Assembly (NCBI GenBank): GCA_035631615.1 | Contig: DASQIK010000003.1 | Span: 1-64,000, forward strand | Direction of reading: 5' to 3' | Origin: UBA5189 sp035631615 | Lineage (GTDB): Bacteria > Chloroflexota > Limnocylindria > Limnocylindrales > CSP1-4 | Length of the DNA: 64,000 bases | In this document: positions 49,681-58,427 of the stretch, piece by piece | Position numbering within the stretch: the first letter of the stretch is position 1 | How the letters are laid out: each line of letters starts with the position of its first letter | Notes under the pieces: model-generated | Databases searched by the model: none | What the model was told of the DNA's origin: nothing | What the model saw: only the letters and a program-made list of their open reading frames with translations | Position numbers and translations under genes: made by a program

Positions 49681-50214
49681 ATGAAGCGACTCCTCGGTAC
49701 TCTTGCAGCCGCCGGTTTGCTCGTTGGCCTTTTCGCCGGCCCAGTCGCGGCGGCGCCCGGTGGCGTTGCACGTAACCAGGTCACAACGAACACCTACACG
49801 ATGGCGATCGGCTTTGGCCACACGTACACCGTCGTCATCAGCCCGTGCAACGGCGGGACCGTCACCGCATCCGGCTGGCAGTGGGGAGCGGGCGGCGATC
49901 CAACCGTCCACAACCCTGACGAGACGATCACCGCCACCCTGTCGGCGGATGGCACGATGTTGACCTTCAACCCCGCGGTCTACGTCGGTGGGTGGGGCGG
50001 AGGCCCCTATTCCTGGTCGGGCACCTTCCCGGTGGCGGGCGGGACGTTCACTATCACTGACAGCGCCGGTGGGGTGTACCCCGGCACCGTGATCACGAGG
50101 ACCTCGACCTCGGTCACCGCCTGGGCGACCCACGGCGACTTCGTGAGCTCCATGGGTGGCGGTGATGACGCCGCCCACTCGTGCATCGGGAAGCCGATCG
50201 TCGCCCAGCCTTAG
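49681..50214 (+). CDS. secreted protein of unknown function, 177 aa
   Basis: The protein has a clear signal peptide (RLLGTLAAAGLLVGLFAGPVAAA, cleavage after about residue 25). The mature part is rich in Thr, Gly and Trp with an alternating beta pattern (YTVVISPCNGGTVTASGW, YSWSGTFPVAGGTFTI), probably a beta-sandwich. There are two cysteines. I recognise no family. The gene lies alone between two copies of a 47-base repeat and ends before a strong terminator, as if it were a cassette. Confidence 0.75.
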   Translation: MKRLLGTLAAAGLLVGLFAGPVAAAPGGVARNQVTTNTYTMAIGFGHTYTVVISPCNGGTVTASGWQWGAGGDPTVHNPDETITATLSADGTMLTFNPAVYVGGWGGGPYSWSGTFPVAGGTFTITDSAGGVYPGTVITRTSTSVTAWATHGDFVSSMGGGDDAAHSCIGKPIVAQP

Positions 50215-50234
50215 TACCTCATCTCGTCGCCTGA

Positions 50235-50262
50235 GACGCCGTCCGCTTTGGCGGGCGGCGTC
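50235..50262 (+). terminator. hairpin terminator
   Basis: GACGCCGTCCGC, loop TTTG and GCGGGCGGCGTC pair over 12 bases with one G-U wobble, followed by TTCAT. It lies 21 bases after the secreted-protein stop. Confidence 0.7.
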
Positions 50263-50437
50263 TTCATGTCAGCCCACGAAATGAGCAGATGACATGTCGA
50301 GCTCGATGAAAGGTTCGATCCGCCGACCTGCTGCGGACTGCGCGATGGTCAGATCGAGCGCATCCCGGCTGAGCCCATTGCCGACCACGGCGGTTTCCAC
50401 GCGGATCCGCGATAACCAAGACGAAGCAGCAGAGGCG
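50263..50437. other. non-coding stretch before repeat copy B
   Basis: I see no gene or clear signal in these bases. They separate the terminator of the secreted-protein gene from the repeat that adjoins the restriction-modification operon. Confidence 0.5.
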
Positions 50438-50498
50438 CTATCTACTACCCCCGCTCCCGTTTGACGGGGTAGTAGATAGAGCGCTCCGAAGTTGCCGC
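50438..50498 (+). repeat. 47-base direct repeat copy B with a 14-bp hairpin
   Basis: CTATCTACTACCCC (50438-50451) pairs perfectly with GGGGTAGTAGATAG (50466-50479) around a 14-base loop CGCTCCCGTTTGAC. The loop and right arm start the 47-base repeat (50452-50498) shared with 49395-49441. It ends 17 bases from the hsdS stop and so marks the edge of the restriction island. Confidence 0.75.
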
Positions 50499-50514
50499 CC
50501 GGCGGGTTCCAGAG

Positions 50515-51705
50515 CTAGGAAAACATTTCGCGAATCGCCGCCTGCCTAAGCTTCGGAAGCGTCTGGAGCGTTTCGCGCTCCGTAGACACCGCCTCACGCA
50601 CACGCTGTCGCACGGCGTTCACTGCGCTGAGCAGGATGCGTTGATCCTCGAGTGACGGAAGACTCAGCATTACTCCCGCGAGTCGCCGAGCGCTGATGCC
50701 TATGTTTCCGGCTGTGGTGTTGCACAAGGCTTCGACGGACTGCCTCGTGGCGCCGTGGTTCAGCGCGATCGCGACGAACTCAGGGATGGCCCTGAGCGGG
50801 TCCACGCGAAAGCGGATTAGCTTGTCTGGGTAGACGAGAGGTTCCGGTGGCTGGGCCGCGACACGAGCAAAGTGCCCGACGAACGCACGATTTCCGTTGA
50901 ATCGGCAGGCTAAGAGGTCGTCGGCCCGAAGCCGCCAGTCAACATACCGCTCTGGCCCGCCGGCTAGCCAGCGAATATCGGAGAGATCGACCTCATCGTC
51001 GCTTCTCGAGGTTGCAGCGCTGATCCTGAGGATTGGTGTTTCACCTTCCCCGCTTGGAGCCTCGGCGATCCCGTTACGAGGCGGCTCTGCCAAGCAGTCT
51101 CCCAACGTAATCATCTGCCCGTTTCGTTCCTCGAGCGCCGCCGCGACAACTTGATCAACAAGGCGGGCAAGAACTTGCGCATTCCCGGCGATCAGCTGTT
51201 CGACCGCCAGGGCTCTTGATGCCAGGGCTTCAGTGCGTGCAATACGCCGGCGTTGTTCCGGGAGCGAAGGGAGCGGCACTCGGACATCGAGGAACTGCTC
51301 CGGCCGTATCCGGTTCTTACCGCTCGTGCCGCGGGCGGCCAGGTCGCAGCGTCGCCAGAACTCCGGCCATTTCGCCAGCCAGGCGAGCCATGCGGGCTCC
51401 GCTTTGGATCGATCGACAACGAATAGAGGAAACTCCGCCGACACAAACGATCCGGAAAGGTGAGGAGGGACGACGGCGACGCTGCCGTTGCGGGCCCAGA
51501 TCTTGTTGACGACGACATCCTGGGCCCGCGCCTCGCCAAGGCTTGGGTATCGAGTGTCGGCGCCGTCGATAGGCTCTCGTTCGTAAGCCCCGTCACCCCA
51601 GAGACGCACGCCGAGCTGCCTGTAGGTCTTGCCCGGCATTGGCACCTCAACGCGACTAACCGGCCGCAGAAAATCGCGCAGCGGTTGCTCTACGGCCTCA
51701 GTCAT
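50515..51705 (-). CDS. hsdS: type I restriction-modification specificity subunit HsdS
   Basis: The 396-residue protein recognises the DNA target for the methylase and nuclease. It has the two-repeat HsdS plan. Target-recognition domain 1 (about 1-150) is followed by the conserved FLDVRVPLPSLPEQRRRI and a long helix. Domain 2 ends with LAGVMLSLPSLEDQRILL and a second helix. The two LPSLxxQ repeats are diagnostic. The ATG at 51705 is 8 bases past the hsdM stop. An earlier ATG at 51765 would overlap hsdM. It is the last gene of the operon. Confidence 0.92.
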   Translation of the reverse strand: MTEAVEQPLRDFLRPVSRVEVPMPGKTYRQLGVRLWGDGAYEREPIDGADTRYPSLGEARAQDVVVNKIWARNGSVAVVPPHLSGSFVSAEFPLFVVDRSKAEPAWLAWLAKWPEFWRRCDLAARGTSGKNRIRPEQFLDVRVPLPSLPEQRRRIARTEALASRALAVEQLIAGNAQVLARLVDQVVAAALEERNGQMITLGDCLAEPPRNGIAEAPSGEGETPILRISAATSRSDDEVDLSDIRWLAGGPERYVDWRLRADDLLACRFNGNRAFVGHFARVAAQPPEPLVYPDKLIRFRVDPLRAIPEFVAIALNHGATRQSVEALCNTTAGNIGISARRLAGVMLSLPSLEDQRILLSAVNAVRQRVREAVSTERETLQTLPKLRQAAIREMFS

Positions 51706-51712
51706 CCCGGGT

Positions 51713-53254
51713 TCACCCGAGTAGGGCCTCGATCTCCGCCAGGAGTTCGAGGACTCGGCGCTCATTGCCGACGATCTGGTTTACGAGCTCCGCGGGCGGC
51801 ACCGGCTCATCCAGCTCGAGGGACCGCGGGTTTCGCTGATCGAGGTTGCAACCCGTGTCGAGAAGAGTCTTGGCGGGGACCTGCCACGCGGAGTCGGTCG
51901 CCACTCGAGTGGTCCACCAGGCGAGACAGGACGCGAAATCGGACGATTGAAGCGGAGTCGTCTTTGTGTACTGCTTGCGCCCTGGTGGCAGGGGAATCTC
52001 GTAGTACCAGACGTCCGTCGTAGGCGTGCCGCTCCGCTCGAAGAACAGGACGTTCGTAGCGATGTTTGTGTACGGGGAGAAGACGCCGCTTGGTAGCCGA
52101 ACGATGGTGTGTAGGTTGAAGTCTGTTAGGAGCTCCTGTTTGATCCGGGCGGCAATTCCATCACCGAACAACGTGCCATTGGGTACGACAACGGCCGCCC
52201 GCGACAGGCCAAAACCTGGGCGTGGACTCCGGCGGAGCTTCCTCATGATGAGCTGCAGGAACAAGAGCGCCGTCTCTGAGGTTCGACGATCTGGTGGGAA
52301 GTTGTCCTGGATCCCAGCCTCTTCCTCCCCGCCAAACGGCGGGTTAGTCAGGATCACGTCAACGCGATCTCGCTCGCCGATCTCGGCAATACGGGTCGCA
52401 AGACTGTTGCCGGTTGAGATCCGCGGGTACTCGACTCCGTGAAGGAGGAGGTTCATCTGCGACAAGAGGTAAGGGAGGGGTTTGGCCTCCCCGCCGAGAA
52501 TGCTGCGGCCGAGTGTGTCGCGATCCGCCACCGTCCTGGCTGCCTGCAAGAGGTGCGCATATGCCTCAACCAAGAACCCGCCGGTACCACATGCTGGATC
52601 GAGAACTATTTCGCCGAGACGCGGGTCACTCGCCTGAACCATGAATCGCACCAATGGCCGCGGCGTGTAGAACTCGCCAGAATCTCCCGCGGCGTCGCGC
52701 ATCTCTCTGAGCATCGTTTCGTAGAGCGCGCCGAGGGTGTGGATCTCGTCAGAGCTCGCGAAGTGGATCTCGTCGACCTTGTTGACGACATCGCGCAGCA
52801 GGTATCCGTTGATCATGCGGTTGACCGTCCCGCGGAAGACGGTCGCAATGACATCCCGCCGATCGCCGCCGTCAGCGCCCTGCAGACTCCTGAGATAGGT
52901 GAAGAGGCCCGGGCCTTGCAGCCCGTCGGGGCGCATCACCTGCTCGTTAGTGATGAAGGCGATTAGCGCGTCGCCGGTGATGCCGTCGTCAGGCGCTGCC
53001 CAATCACGCCATCGGTATGGCGGTTCGATCGCTGGAACAAACCGCCGACCTTCGAGCTCGGCCTCGGTCTCCCGAACACGCTCGGCGTCGTCGAGAAACT
53101 TCAAGAACATGATCCAGGTCAGCATCGGTAGCCGATCGAGATCGCCGTTGAGGCCCTTGTCCTTGCGCATGACGTCGCGTGCCGACTTGATGAGCGCGTT
53201 TAGGCGCTGTGCGGTCGTGGACGGAGGGGCTGTCCCTCGCGCTCGAGGACTCAT
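51713..53254 (-). CDS. hsdM: type I restriction-modification methyltransferase HsdM
   Basis: The 513-residue adenine-N6 methylase has the N-terminal HsdM helical domain (DVMRKDKGLNGDLDRLPML), GEFYTPRPLVRFMV, the SAM-binding DPACGTGGFLVEAY near residue 221, and the catalytic NPPFGG near residue 301. All motifs are intact. With HsdS it protects the host and with HsdR it forms the restriction complex. An AGGAGA ribosome site precedes the ATG. Confidence 0.95.
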   Translation of the reverse strand: MSPRARGTAPPSTTAQRLNALIKSARDVMRKDKGLNGDLDRLPMLTWIMFLKFLDDAERVRETEAELEGRRFVPAIEPPYRWRDWAAPDDGITGDALIAFITNEQVMRPDGLQGPGLFTYLRSLQGADGGDRRDVIATVFRGTVNRMINGYLLRDVVNKVDEIHFASSDEIHTLGALYETMLREMRDAAGDSGEFYTPRPLVRFMVQASDPRLGEIVLDPACGTGGFLVEAYAHLLQAARTVADRDTLGRSILGGEAKPLPYLLSQMNLLLHGVEYPRISTGNSLATRIAEIGERDRVDVILTNPPFGGEEEAGIQDNFPPDRRTSETALLFLQLIMRKLRRSPRPGFGLSRAAVVVPNGTLFGDGIAARIKQELLTDFNLHTIVRLPSGVFSPYTNIATNVLFFERSGTPTTDVWYYEIPLPPGRKQYTKTTPLQSSDFASCLAWWTTRVATDSAWQVPAKTLLDTGCNLDQRNPRSLELDEPVPPAELVNQIVGNERRVLELLAEIEALLG

Positions 53255-53263
53255 CGCGGTCTC

Positions 53264-55651
53264 CTACGCTGCGTAAAGCAGCGACTGAAGCCGACCAACC
53301 GCGTCGCGAAGACGCGCGGCGCCGCCGAATGACTCGGCTATTTCGACAACGTTTCCCTGCTCTGAAATCGGTGGGACTTGGAGGATCGCGGGCAACGTGA
53401 ACTGCGCGGTACCGTGCTCCGCGTACTTGTCCAAGAGAGCCTCGAGGACACCGCGAGCCTGCGGTCCGTACTGCTCGAAGAAGGCCTGCTCGTCGCGGCG
53501 AACTCGGTCAGCCCGCTCCCGCCGGGACCGGAGTGGCGCGTTGTATGCCAGGTGGCAGACCAGGTCGAAAGGATCCGCATCGGGCTGCTTCGCCTGTTCA
53601 GCGAGCGTCTCGAACTCAATGCCTCTCTCCGCCAGCGCGGCGATCACCTCGGAGCGCTTCGTCGGATCCTCCCAGGCGACCCTGAGATCCGCGGCCGCCG
53701 GATAGAGGGTTCGGACCTTCTCACCGGCGTAATCCGAGAACTGGACGACTCGAAGCTGCCGGCCATCTGGGTCGAGCTCGTAGACCAGGTGCGCGGAGAT
53801 CTCGATGATCCCGCCATCGACGTAGTACTTGGTTCTCGGTCCAGGTTCGGCGTCATCAGACCTGATCTCGATCGTCGTGGCGTCGTAATACTCGGCTTCC
53901 TCACGCGCCGAGCTTTGTCCGTCATTGAACACGGTCCTCGACCCGGCAATTTCCGAGCCGTCGTCAGCAATCTGGACCTCCTCGATCTCCACGGGGTCAC
54001 CGTCGAACTCGGGGTCGGCAAAGAGGCGGGATGCGGACCCCGTGTAGTCGAGGATCGTGAAGTACAGCTTGCCGTAGTCGTCTCGAACGCGCGTGCCCCG
54101 TCCAATGATCTGTTTGAACTCGACCATCGAGTTCACGACCCGAGCAATGACGATGTTCTTGGTCGTTGGTGCGTCGACTCCCGTTGTGAGCAGCTGCGAC
54201 GTCGTCAGGACGACCGGCGACACGCTGTCGACCTCCTGGAAGCGACCTAGGTGAGCGCGACCCACGTCGCCCTCATTCGAGGTCACCCGACAGACGTAGT
54301 CAGGATGGAGCGCCATCTTGTCGGGGCTCAGGCGGCTCAACGCCGCCCGCATCTCAGCGGCGTGTTCTTGGTCCACGCAGAAGACGATCGTCTTCGCGTA
54401 GGGGTCGGTGGCGTTGAGGTACTCGGTCAGGTTCGCGGCGATCGCCTCGGTTCTGACCTTGAGCGCTACGAGTCGCTCGAAGTCCTGTGTCACGTACTCC
54501 TGATCTGGGATCTCACGACCGTAGCGATCCAGTTCGCCCTGGCTTGGGCGCCAGCCGGTCGCGTCGAACGACGTCACGATTCGATGGACGCGGTACGGTG
54601 CGAGGAACCCGTCCTCGATGCCTTGGCGGAGGCTGTACGTGTAGAGCGGCGAACCGAAGTACTCGTAGGTATTCCTGTTGACATCGCGGAGCGGCGTCGC
54701 CGTCATGCCCAGCTGCACCGCAGGTGAGAAATACTCGAGGATCTCTCGCCAGCGACTCTCGTCGCGAGCACTACCGCGGTGCGCCTCGTCGACGATGATC
54801 AGGTCAAAGAAATCCGGTGAGAACGCTCGGTAGAGTCCCGGTCGCTGTTCGTCCTCGGCGATCGCCTGGTAAGTCGAGAAATACATCTCCCGACTCTTGA
54901 CCGCTTCACCGTTCTCGATCTTCATTCGGGCGTCCCCGAACGGCGCGAAAACCTTGTCCTTCGGGTCGTCAACAAGAATGTTTCGGTCGGCGAGATACAG
55001 GATGCGCGGACGCTGTCGCGCTCCGTCGCGGCTCCAACCGGCGTTCCAGAGTTTCCAGCAAATCTGGAACGCAACTGCCGTCTTGCCGGTACCCGTGGCC
55101 ATTGTGAGGAGGAGGCGGGTACGCCCAGCTAGAACCGACTGAATGACGCGGTCGATGGCGATGCGCTGGTAGTAGCGGTGCCCAAGGTCAGCCTGGTGAT
55201 AGGCGGGTGTCAGGACGCGTGTCGCCCTCGTCTCGTCTTCGAGCCCGGCGGCGCCGCGGTATCGCGTCCAGAGTTCAGCCGGTGACGGAAAGCTGGTCAG
55301 CTCGCGCTCGACGCCCGTGGTGAAGTCGAACTCGACGATCCCGGCGCCGTTCGTCGAATAGGCGAAGCGCAAGTCAAGAATCTGCGCGTAGTCCTTGGCC
55401 TGCTGAAGTCCGTCACTCGGAAGCTTGTACGCGGCCTTCGCCTCGACAACGGCGATTGGGAAGTCCCGGGTGAAGCGGAGAAGGTAGTCAGCCTTCTTCC
55501 CCGGCCGGCGCCGGACCTTCGTGCCGACGACGATGATCCGGCCGTCTGTGAAATAGACCTGCTCCGTGTACGAGTGGGGCGAGTCATTCCAGCCGGCGAC
55601 GTCGAGCTTCGGCTCGACGTATTTGCGGCAGGTATCCGCCTCGCCGATCAT
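53264..55651 (-). CDS. hsdR: type I restriction endonuclease subunit HsdR
   Basis: The 795-residue motor and nuclease subunit has an N-terminal PD-(D/E)XK nuclease (ADYLLRF then IAVVEAKAAYKL with the E-x-K). The superfamily 2 helicase motor has Walker A ATGTGKT near residue 184, DEAHRG near 287, GMTATPL, and motif VI IIGRGTRV. A helical C-terminal part docks to the methylase. It is somewhat short for HsdR but complete by motif. It lies 9 bases from hsdM and 33 bases downstream of the HNH gene. Confidence 0.94.
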   Translation of the reverse strand: MIGEADTCRKYVEPKLDVAGWNDSPHSYTEQVYFTDGRIIVVGTKVRRRPGKKADYLLRFTRDFPIAVVEAKAAYKLPSDGLQQAKDYAQILDLRFAYSTNGAGIVEFDFTTGVERELTSFPSPAELWTRYRGAAGLEDETRATRVLTPAYHQADLGHRYYQRIAIDRVIQSVLAGRTRLLLTMATGTGKTAVAFQICWKLWNAGWSRDGARQRPRILYLADRNILVDDPKDKVFAPFGDARMKIENGEAVKSREMYFSTYQAIAEDEQRPGLYRAFSPDFFDLIIVDEAHRGSARDESRWREILEYFSPAVQLGMTATPLRDVNRNTYEYFGSPLYTYSLRQGIEDGFLAPYRVHRIVTSFDATGWRPSQGELDRYGREIPDQEYVTQDFERLVALKVRTEAIAANLTEYLNATDPYAKTIVFCVDQEHAAEMRAALSRLSPDKMALHPDYVCRVTSNEGDVGRAHLGRFQEVDSVSPVVLTTSQLLTTGVDAPTTKNIVIARVVNSMVEFKQIIGRGTRVRDDYGKLYFTILDYTGSASRLFADPEFDGDPVEIEEVQIADDGSEIAGSRTVFNDGQSSAREEAEYYDATTIEIRSDDAEPGPRTKYYVDGGIIEISAHLVYELDPDGRQLRVVQFSDYAGEKVRTLYPAAADLRVAWEDPTKRSEVIAALAERGIEFETLAEQAKQPDADPFDLVCHLAYNAPLRSRRERADRVRRDEQAFFEQYGPQARGVLEALLDKYAEHGTAQFTLPAILQVPPISEQGNVVEIAESFGGAARLRDAVGRLQSLLYAA

Positions 55652-55684
55652 CGAAGGGCACCGGCAAGGCGATCTCGCCTCGTG

Positions 55685-57145
55685 TCAGGCCTCCCCACCA
55701 AGGATCCAGTTCGGCGACAGCCCGCGCGTCCGGAGCATCTCCTTCGCACGCTCCGCGTCGTCATAGCGCAGATCGTTGAGCTCCGGCGAGGGATCGTCCC
55801 AGACCTTGTGATTCAGGAGGCGCTGCAGGAGACGCTGAATGATCGCGAACTCGGGATCGCCAAGCTCGCGATAGAAGATCCGGCGGCGGTCCTCTGTATC
55901 GAAGAGTTGGAGCCCTCCGGCCAGGGCGTCGCGGAGGAAGGGGACCCACGCACGAAGAGCACCCGCTGAGAATTGCCGGGTCGCACGCTGATGCGCGGCG
56001 TCGGCCCGCTCCGGAGCCCACCGATCCGCGAGTGCGTGGGTGACGACGAGATTAAACAAGCGCACGAGGTTGTCACGCTCTTCGTCGCGGTGATAGCTCT
56101 CGCTTTCGAATTCATCGCTGAGGGGCGGGGCAGTCACGAATTCAGTGAAGAACGTCTTCTCAAGTCTCGAGATGGTGACGGGGTTGGACCGCCCGCGATT
56201 CTCTTCGGCGATGTAGTCGCGAAGGGTGTTCGCTGGGGACTCGATCACGTCCTGATAGATCATCGAGCGAATGCGCTTGACACTTTCCGCCTTGGACAAG
56301 TTGTACTTGGTCCGCATGAAGTCGACGAACGTGGCTTCGGTCTTGGCGCCCGGACTCGCAAGGAAGACCTCCCAGTCTTCGCGAGCCATGCCCGCGTACT
56401 TCTCCAGAAGGGTCGATGTGAAGAAGGGCATTTGGCGCAGCTTGTCGTGTGCTGAGAGATTGGTCTCCTTCAGCCGACGGACCTCGGGCTCGATGTAGAT
56501 CTTGCAGTCCACCCGATCGCGTCCCGCCCAGACCTGGGCAGCCGCCTTGTGCTGTCCATCCAGCAAGAGGACCGATTTACCGACGAGGCGGCAGACAGCC
56601 GGCGCCAGCTGCGTGTGCGTCAGCAGGTGTCGGTACAACTCCCAGACGCGGTTGATCTCAAGGGCCCGTGGCTGGAGCTCCGCATCATTGCGAAGGACCG
56701 AGACGGGGAGCATTGCGAAGAAGTACGGCTCATGGGTCGCGGGACACTCCGCGATTGGCGTTTCGTACCGACCGGAGTCCAAGTAGAGGATCGCGCGGCC
56801 ATCCTTGAGCTCAATGTTCAGGGGCTGGCCGTAACCACGGGGACCCACTTTGGCTTCGAGGAGGTCATCGAGACGCCTCTTCTTGGCGCCTTCGAAGAAC
56901 CGGCGCAATTCGATCTTGTCCCGGTACTCGCTGAGCGAGAGGGTGCCCTTCTCGCGGTTGTGCTTGCGGCAGACGACGCCAATGTTCGCCGGCTTGGACT
57001 CACCGCCCTCAGCAAAGGCATGGATGTGGTCGAATTCGACGTCATCCAGATCATCGATGGGATGCCCATCGATGAAGCATCGGAGCCCCTGCTTGGCCAA
57101 GACCTCGGCCTTCTCGGCTTCCCCGATCTGACGTGCCAGCACCAT
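55685..57145 (-). CDS. HNH nuclease fused to a DGQHK (DndB/ParB-like) domain
   Basis: The 486-residue protein opens with an HNH endonuclease module (about 20-70): CFIDGHP, then VEFDHIHAFAEGGESKPANIG and CRKHNREKG, giving the D-H, N and H residues and two cysteines. The middle part has VLLLDGQHKAAAQVW near residue 195, close to the DGQHR motif of DndB-type proteins, preceded by a sulfiredoxin/ParB-like strand pattern. The C-terminal 200 residues are helical and unknown. It is the first gene of the hsdR-hsdM-hsdS operon, so it is probably a defence nuclease acting beside the restriction complex. I do not know a characterised example of this fusion. Confidence 0.8.
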   Translation of the reverse strand: MVLARQIGEAEKAEVLAKQGLRCFIDGHPIDDLDDVEFDHIHAFAEGGESKPANIGVVCRKHNREKGTLSLSEYRDKIELRRFFEGAKKRRLDDLLEAKVGPRGYGQPLNIELKDGRAILYLDSGRYETPIAECPATHEPYFFAMLPVSVLRNDAELQPRALEINRVWELYRHLLTHTQLAPAVCRLVGKSVLLLDGQHKAAAQVWAGRDRVDCKIYIEPEVRRLKETNLSAHDKLRQMPFFTSTLLEKYAGMAREDWEVFLASPGAKTEATFVDFMRTKYNLSKAESVKRIRSMIYQDVIESPANTLRDYIAEENRGRSNPVTISRLEKTFFTEFVTAPPLSDEFESESYHRDEERDNLVRLFNLVVTHALADRWAPERADAAHQRATRQFSAGALRAWVPFLRDALAGGLQLFDTEDRRRIFYRELGDPEFAIIQRLLQRLLNHKVWDDPSPELNDLRYDDAERAKEMLRTRGLSPNWILGGEA

Positions 57146-57259
57146 CCCTCACTCCCCATTGGCGATGGCCCTCCCTCGCCCTGCCGGGCGAGCTATCGAG
57201 GACTGTGCCGATGGAGTATGGGGCCGCTCGGGACTCGAGATGGAAGCCGGAAACTGGCG

Positions 57260-57517
57260 CTATTGGCCTCGGCGCTTCCGTCGAACCTCTGCGCTGCGCA
57301 GCGCGAGCCTGGTGTAGTGGGCCTTCCGCGCCATCTCAGCGCGCCGGAGCCGCTCCTCAAGCGGCAGGACGCCGTCGGGATCGACGTCTCGCTCGAACTT
57401 CGAGACGAAGGCCGCTCGTGCCGCCTTCGTTATCTCGTGCGGATCGTTTCGCGAGAGCATCGTGTACGCGCCGAGCCGGCCGAGCAGGACACGCTGAGCG
57501 TGGTTCATTGCCGCCAT
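57260..57517 (-). CDS. small conserved basic protein, 85 aa
   Basis: This hydrophilic protein has a TMLSRNDPHEITKAARAAFVSKFERDVDPDGVLP segment (read in pieces: TMLSRNDPHE, TKAARAAF, VDPDGVLP). It matches a small family of unknown function that I recall from actinobacterial and Chloroflexota mobile regions. It is mostly helical and basic. A GAGAGGTG ribosome site precedes its ATG, and it lies 6 bases downstream of the uracil-DNA glycosylase gene, with which it forms an operon. Confidence 0.7.
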   Translation of the reverse strand: MAAMNHAQRVLLGRLGAYTMLSRNDPHEITKAARAAFVSKFERDVDPDGVLPLEERLRRAEMARKAHYTRLALRSAEVRRKRRGQ

Positions 57518-57523
57518 GCGTTA

Positions 57524-58111
57524 TCACCTCTCTGCTTGCAACGTTGCGATCGCCCGCTGCACGTCTTCCATGAAGGCCGTTCGCCGACCGGGCACTCGAT
57601 TGAATGCCGACGGGTGATATGTCGCGATGACCGGGCCGTGCGCGGTCTCGTGCGCGCGGCCTCGGAGGGAGCCGAGCGTGGCGCTTGAGTCCAGAAGGCG
57701 CTGAGCCGCGGTCACGCCGACCGCAAGGATCAATCTCGGGCGGACGACGTTGAGTTGCGCCTCCAACCACGCACGACATGCGTCGATCTCAGCCCTGACG
57801 GGTGTGCGGTCGGCCCTGCCGCCCGCGCCCGGCGGGTGGCACAGCACCACATTCGTGAGATACGCGACCGCAACGTTGAGCCCGGCGTCTGCGAGCAGAG
57901 CCCGGAGCTGGCGCCCAGCAGACCCCACGAACGGACGACCCGCGCGGTCCTCGGCCTGCCCGGGCGCCTCGCCCACGACGACCAGGTTCGCGTCAGCGCG
58001 CCCGGTCCCGAACACCACCTGCGTTCGGGTCGCCGCCAAAGGGCATCGGACGCACGCCCTCGCCGCCGCGCCCACGGCGTCGAGCTCGGCCCACTGGCTG
58101 TCGCCCGCCAT
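57524..58111 (-). CDS. type 4-like uracil-DNA glycosylase
   Basis: The 195-residue enzyme removes uracil from DNA. It has the Fe-S type N terminus CVRCPLAATR, the active-site motif VVGEAPGQAEDRAGRPFVG, LTNVVLCHPP with a further cysteine, and the C-terminal ATYHPSAFNR loop that inserts into the DNA. The usual four cysteines appear to be present. A TACTGT element 7 bases before the ATG implies leaderless transcription. Its position next to a nuclease and restriction genes suggests an accessory-island copy. Confidence 0.93.
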   Translation of the reverse strand: MAGDSQWAELDAVGAAARACVRCPLAATRTQVVFGTGRADANLVVVGEAPGQAEDRAGRPFVGSAGRQLRALLADAGLNVAVAYLTNVVLCHPPGAGGRADRTPVRAEIDACRAWLEAQLNVVRPRLILAVGVTAAQRLLDSSATLGSLRGRAHETAHGPVIATYHPSAFNRVPGRRTAFMEDVQRAIATLQAER

Positions 58112-58118
58112 CGGCCGA

Positions 58119-58124
58119 ACAGTA
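58119..58124 (-). promoter_or_regulatory. leaderless-type -10 element for the uracil-DNA glycosylase
   Basis: On the minus strand TACTGT is followed by 7 bases and the ATG at 58111. It lies in the 34-base gap behind the HTH gene, so the glycosylase has its own promoter. Confidence 0.5.
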
Positions 58125-58145
58125 AGCGAACTTGATTACTCTTGG

Positions 58146-58352
58146 CTACCCACCCCTGCGGCGCTTGTACGGATCTTTCTTCCGTAGCGCCTCGTTCGCG
58201 AGATATGCGCGGACGGCGGCCTCGGTGGTTACCCAGTAAGACCCGATCAGCCTGGCCTCGAGCTTGCCGGTCCGAGCGAGGAGCCGCAGGTGCGAGGCGC
58301 TTATCCCGGTCTGTGCCGCCGCCTCGCGCAACGACAACAGGTCGTCCGCCAA
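58146..58352 (-). CDS. excisionase/AlpA-like helix-turn-helix protein, 68 aa
   Basis: The protein is one MerR-type helix-turn-helix domain: LLSLREAAAQTGISASHLRLLARTGKLEARLIG, then WVTTEAAVRAYLA, followed by a basic tail. Such small proteins act as recombination directionality factors or repressors of mobile elements. No integrase is found in the window, so its recombination partner is missing or elsewhere. It is divergent from the nuclease gene at 58428. Confidence 0.8.
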   Translation of the reverse strand: MADDLLSLREAAAQTGISASHLRLLARTGKLEARLIGSYWVTTEAAVRAYLANEALRKKDPYKRRRGG

Positions 58353-58385
58353 GGCGGCCTCGGTGCGGGGCTAGAGCCGGGCGAG

Positions 58386-58391
58386 TATAGG
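58386..58391 (+). promoter_or_regulatory. -10 element for the PD-(D/E)XK nuclease gene
   Basis: TATAGG lies about 37 bases before the GTG at 58428. A GGAGGGAGGG ribosome site stands between them, so this is a normal leadered promoter. Confidence 0.4.
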
Positions 58392-58427
58392 ATGCGGGCA
58401 TTCCCCGGAACGGAGGGAGGGTCCCAG

